This document shows, piece after piece, positions 23,343 through 25,823 of a stretch of DNA of 25,823 bases; within the stretch, counting starts at the first letter, position 1, and each line of letters starts with the position of its first letter. Origin of the DNA: Ruminococcus sp. (lineage in GTDB: Bacteria; Bacillota; Clostridia; Oscillospirales; Ruminococcaceae); assembly GCA_024697705.1 (NCBI GenBank), contig JAILFF010000021.1:1-25823 (forward strand). The letters run 5' to 3'. The position numbers were made by a program, and so were the translations under genes. The notes below the pieces were generated by a model. The model had not been told where the DNA came from. It searched no databases and saw nothing but the letters and a program-made list of their open reading frames with translations.

Positions 23343-24698
23343 TCATTCCGATTTGCCGCTGTCTATGATACTTTTTACAGCCTTTTCGTTATAAAGCCCG
23401 AGAACCAGTCCGCCCGCAAGACAAAGCACCGCCGCCGATGCCGCCGACACGCGCAGACCAAATCCATTCTCGCCCATGCCCTTTAACGAAGTGAATATCA
23501 GCATTGCAAGCGCCTGTCCGAGCTTCATAGCAAAGGTACGCGCCGCAAAGAACATTCCCTCGCGGCTCTCGCCTGTCTTGATGCCGTCAGCCTGTGCAAC
23601 GTCCGCAACGATCGCCTGCGGGAGTATGCCGAGAACCGCCATCGGAATTGACGCGAATACCGCTACCAGAACGCCGTTCACCATGCCGCTCATTCCGAGC
23701 TTTCCCGCAAATGTGGTAAACAGAAATACAAGGCTGAAAAAGACGAACGCGCCCATAACGAGCTTTTTCTTGCCCATTTTCTTGGCAAGGATATTGACAG
23801 GAGCGTAGAACACAAGGCTCATCGCGGTCATTATCGCGAAAAGCAGAAAGCTCTTGTCCGAGCCGAGCCCCATAAGCGTCGTGATGTAAAAAGGCAGTCC
23901 CGTCTGGAACATCGTGAGCGCAATCCAGTAAAGAATATCGGAATAGACGAACTTGCGAAACTCGCCGTTTGAAAACGTCTTTACAAGAGATTTGAACGCA
24001 GGAGTGTCGGAAGGCGTAGTGTCGGCGTAGTCCTTTTCTTTGATCGTAAGCACGGGAACGAACATACATACCGCAGCCACCGCAGACAAAATACCTACCG
24101 TCACGCGGAAAGAATTGGCATAGCCGAGACTTTCGCGGAAAAATCCTGCAATGTTCGGTATCAGATAGGATATCGCGGTGCCGACGATAAACGTCACGGA
24201 AATATAGGTGGAAACGTTGATGCGGGCTTTCGGGTCTTTTCCGAGCTCGGGCAGCAGCGCGTTGAACGGAGTGCAGTAGATCGTCATGAAGAGATAGAAA
24301 AGCAGCATCATGACAAGCAAAAAGACATTGTTCTCCGCCGATTCCGCTCCGAACGGCGACACGAATACCAGCGTCGTAACAGCCGCGAACGGAATAGCTA
24401 TCGCCCTCATGAACGGGATACGCCTGCCGTCTTTATGCTTGCAGCGATCCGATTTCGACGCGATATACGGATCGGTAACAGCGTCAAAAATACGGCACAG
24501 TGCGGTAATGCAGCCGATAACGGTCAGTCCGAGAAAGACAGGCGCCTGAGTCACGAATATCTTCTGACCGAGCTCAAGCTCCGACGATTCGGGCATATAG
24601 AAGAACACGACCCAGTTGACCACAATACCCGAAAGCAGCGACCACCCAAGCTGTCCCACAGCAAACTGCCACAAAACAGCGTTAGTAACTTTTTTCAT
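23343..24698 (-). CDS. GPH-family sugar:cation symporter (MFS)
   Basis: A 451-residue, 12-segment transporter of the glycoside-pentoside-hexuronide:cation (MelB-like) family. The family signature RIFDAVTDPYIASKSDR (69-85) contains the cation-site aspartates D72 and D76 and is followed by the loop KHKDGRRIPFM. It probably imports an alpha-galactoside with Na+ or H+ for the cytosolic hydrolase two genes downstream. The ATG overlaps the TetR stop (ATGA), with GGAGG 9 bases upstream, so the two genes are translationally coupled. Substrate is inferred from the operon. Confidence 0.9.
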   Translation of the reverse strand: MKKVTNAVLWQFAVGQLGWSLLSGIVVNWVVFFYMPESSELELGQKIFVTQAPVFLGLTVIGCITALCRIFDAVTDPYIASKSDRCKHKDGRRIPFMRAIAIPFAAVTTLVFVSPFGAESAENNVFLLVMMLLFYLFMTIYCTPFNALLPELGKDPKARINVSTYISVTFIVGTAISYLIPNIAGFFRESLGYANSFRVTVGILSAVAAVCMFVPVLTIKEKDYADTTPSDTPAFKSLVKTFSNGEFRKFVYSDILYWIALTMFQTGLPFYITTLMGLGSDKSFLLFAIMTAMSLVFYAPVNILAKKMGKKKLVMGAFVFFSLVFLFTTFAGKLGMSGMVNGVLVAVFASIPMAVLGILPQAIVADVAQADGIKTGESREGMFFAARTFAMKLGQALAMLIFTSLKGMGENGFGLRVSAASAAVLCLAGGLVLGLYNEKAVKSIIDSGKSE

Positions 24699-25348
24699 TG
24701 CTCATTCCTCCCCGAAATGTGCGATATAGCCATGTCTATGAGAAAATCAAGTTCTCGCTCGGCGGCAGCTGTATCATTCTCGAAGATAGCGCCCAATGCA
24801 AATTTCTCGCTCATCAGCATAAGCGCGTGAGTTACCGAGAGATACATTATACGGAAATCTATATCCCGTTTCACGCTGCCGTCGGCGCAGCCCTTTTTGT
24901 ACGCCTCCTCAAACAGCGAGTAGAAATCGGTAATGTTCGCCTCGTACTCTTCAAGCTGATCGTGACCGATGCCGTTCGCGATGACAAACCTGTCAAAGCG
25001 GTCAACAAACCGTAAAAAATCCTTATGCGAAAGATACATCACCTTAAAGACCTTCATAAGCTCGGAAAGCTGCCCCAGACCGTCCTTTTCCTTATAATAT
25101 CCGCACTCGAAAACTCCCTCGAAAAGCGATTTGATCCTTTTCCAAAGAACACCTCCCGCTTTGATGATTATTACGGACTTGGTGCCGAAGTACCGATAAA
25201 GCGATGCCACGCCCATTTCGCACCGCTCGGCAAGATCGGTCATTTTGATACTATCGGGCGGCTGAGTCAAGAGCATATCTGCAGCCGCCTCGATAACCTC
25301 ATACATTCGGTCATTTTTTGCATTTTCTATGAATTTTTTGTATTCCAC
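24695..25348 (-). CDS. TetR/AcrR-family transcriptional regulator
   Basis: A 217-residue repressor-type protein. The N-terminal helix-turn-helix spans about 36-56 (KMTDLAERCEMGVASLYRYF), with the typical FGTKSVII continuation. The C-terminal helical domain would bind a ligand. The start is GTG at 25348, with AGGGGTG about 9 bases upstream; an ATG at 25306 has no binding site. It leads the operon with the symporter, ankyrin and alpha-galactosidase genes. It probably represses its own operon and perhaps the divergent gene through the palindrome at 25389-25405. The ligand is unknown, possibly a sugar or metabolite of the pathway. Confidence 0.92.
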   Translation of the reverse strand: MEYKKFIENAKNDRMYEVIEAAADMLLTQPPDSIKMTDLAERCEMGVASLYRYFGTKSVIIIKAGGVLWKRIKSLFEGVFECGYYKEKDGLGQLSELMKVFKVMYLSHKDFLRFVDRFDRFVIANGIGHDQLEEYEANITDFYSLFEEAYKKGCADGSVKRDIDFRIMYLSVTHALMLMSEKFALGAIFENDTAAAERELDFLIDMAISHISGRNEQ

Positions 25349-25377
25349 TTGACAAACACCCCTGTTTGTGATAGACT
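25349..25377 (+). promoter_or_regulatory. Candidate promoter of the divergent plus-strand gene
   Basis: TTGACA (25349-25354) and TAGACT (25372-25377) are spaced by 17 bases. The -10 is weak. The spacer holds a perfect inverted repeat, ACAAACA-CCCC-TGTTTGT (25352-25369), which could be a second protein-binding site. The predicted start falls at the edge of the TetR-type palindrome. Confidence 0.5.
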
Positions 25378-25388
25378 ATATACAAGAT

Positions 25389-25405
25389 TGATAGTATTAC
25401 TATCA
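25389..25405. promoter_or_regulatory. Palindromic operator, probable TetR-family binding site
   Basis: TGATAGTATTACTATCA is a perfect 17-bp palindrome with 8-bp arms and one central base. It lies within the initially transcribed region of the TetR promoter and just downstream of the predicted start of the divergent plus-strand promoter. A related half-site, GTGATAGACTAT, occurs at about 25369-25380. Position and size are typical for autoregulated TetR proteins. Confidence 0.75.
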
Positions 25406-25416
25406 CCTTGATAAAA

Positions 25417-25445
25417 ATTATATCACATCATAAAAGGATTGTCAA
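25417..25445 (-). promoter_or_regulatory. Consensus promoter of the TetR-symporter-galactosidase operon
   Basis: On the minus strand TTGACA (25440-25445) and TATAAT (25417-25422) match consensus with a 17-base spacer. The start would be near 25410, placing the palindrome at 25389-25405 directly downstream, where bound protein would block elongation. Confidence 0.9.
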
Positions 25446-25481
25446 GCGTAAAAATATGAATTTTTTTCGGAGGTAATCATT

Positions 25482-25823
25482 ATGACTCAGAAAAACAGAG
25501 CAAAGGTGATCTACGGCAACGAAATAAAAGAGAGCGACTATAAGAAAGCGGAAAGAAACGCCGCACACCTTGCGGAAAAGCACGGCGACGACCGTGCAGT
25601 TACGTATCATCTCCGCGCAAAGGACAATGATACTGTCGGAAGATTTCTCGGGATAAAACAGCTTGTCATCGCCGACGATCCGCTTGTTATTGATAAGAAA
25701 AGCAGCCTTGTTATCGGCAATATCCGCATGGGATTCGGACATTACAGGATATCTATGGCGATAGCTTCGGCAGCTCATTCGATGGGGATAACGCCTTACT
25801 GGTTCGGCCTCAATTCTTATAAG
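25482..25823 (+). CDS. Unrecognised protein, N-terminal part only
   Basis: A frame starting ATG at 25482, preceded by CGGAGG (25468-25473), remains open to the window edge (114 residues). It begins MTQKNRAKVIYGNEIKESDY. After residue 70 it has the stretch LVIGNIRMGFGHYRISMAIA. A glycine- and histidine-containing turn followed by a helix recalls the N-terminal nucleotide-sugar or lipid-acceptor loops of MurG/MGDG-type glycosyltransferases, but this is only a resemblance. The fragment is truncated by the end of the window. It is divergent from the TetR operon and shares its regulatory region, so it may belong to the same regulon. Confidence 0.8.
   Translation, partial: MTQKNRAKVIYGNEIKESDYKKAERNAAHLAEKHGDDRAVTYHLRAKDNDTVGRFLGIKQLVIADDPLVIDKKSSLVIGNIRMGFGHYRISMAIASAAHSMGITPYWFGLNSYK

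Noticed and set aside
1..25823. CRISPR arrays, insertion sequences, phage genes or integration sites
   Set aside because: No regularly spaced repeats, transposase or integrase motifs, or phage structural genes were seen anywhere in the window.

Overview
The window looks like a chromosomal segment of a low-to-mid-GC Clostridia bacterium, probably of the Ruminococcaceae/Oscillospiraceae type. Supporting signs are strong AGGAGG-type ribosome binding sites, TTGACA-17-TATAAT promoters, frequent TTG/GTG starts, an RsbW-like switch kinase, a short clostridial-type ThiC and BspA-like leucine-rich repeats. Species cannot be named from the sequence. Most genes lie on the minus strand in compact operons.

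Layout: (1) 1-291: a non-canonical minus-strand tRNA-like gene with its own consensus promoter, and a second near-identical promoter firing off the left edge. (2) 292-2817 (+): an SDR-like protein with an N-terminal Cys4 knuckle and a substituted catalytic Tyr, followed by a BspA-like LRR protein. A bidirectional terminator separates them from the next block. (3) 2860-5026 (-): an OmpR-type response regulator and its sensor kinase. (4) 5171-9474 (-): a CBS-pair protein, a D-Ala-D-Ala carboxypeptidase, then a TPP riboswitch controlling thiC, which overlaps a nucleotidyltransferase gene by one base. (5) 9524-18417 (-): a surface-polymer cluster behind one strong promoter. It holds two CDP-alditol phosphotransferases (TagB/TagF type), two paralogous polysaccharide pyruvyl transferases, an IspD/TarI-like cytidylyltransferase, a GatD/TarJ-like dehydrogenase, a pentulose-phosphate epimerase, a small zinc-ribbon protein and a decayed lipoprotein gene. 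(6) 18527-19353 (+): an orphan RsbW-like ATPase and a short ORF. (7) 19389-20780 (-): phenylacetate-CoA ligase with its own promoter and terminator. (8) 20823-25445 (-): TetR regulator, GPH-family sugar symporter, ankyrin-repeat protein and GH36-like alpha-galactosidase. (9) 25482 to the edge (+): a divergent gene sharing an operator region with the TetR gene.

The most coherent system is block 5. Epimerase, polyol-phosphate dehydrogenase and cytidylyltransferase are the three steps needed to make a CDP-pentitol such as CDP-ribitol (arabinitol or xylitol are alternatives). The TagB/F-like enzymes would transfer the alditol phosphate, and the pyruvyl transferase homologues would decorate or extend the glycan. 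This suggests a ribitol-phosphate (teichoic-acid-like) surface polymer, possibly with pyruvate ketals. Block 8 reads as uptake and cytosolic hydrolysis of alpha-galactosides under TetR control.

The least expected signals are: an in-frame UGA exactly at the lipobox cysteine of the lipoprotein pseudogene; the odd tRNA; and three promoters whose -10 box sits inside a CCGA...TCGG inverted repeat, two at the tRNA locus and one driving the polymer cluster.
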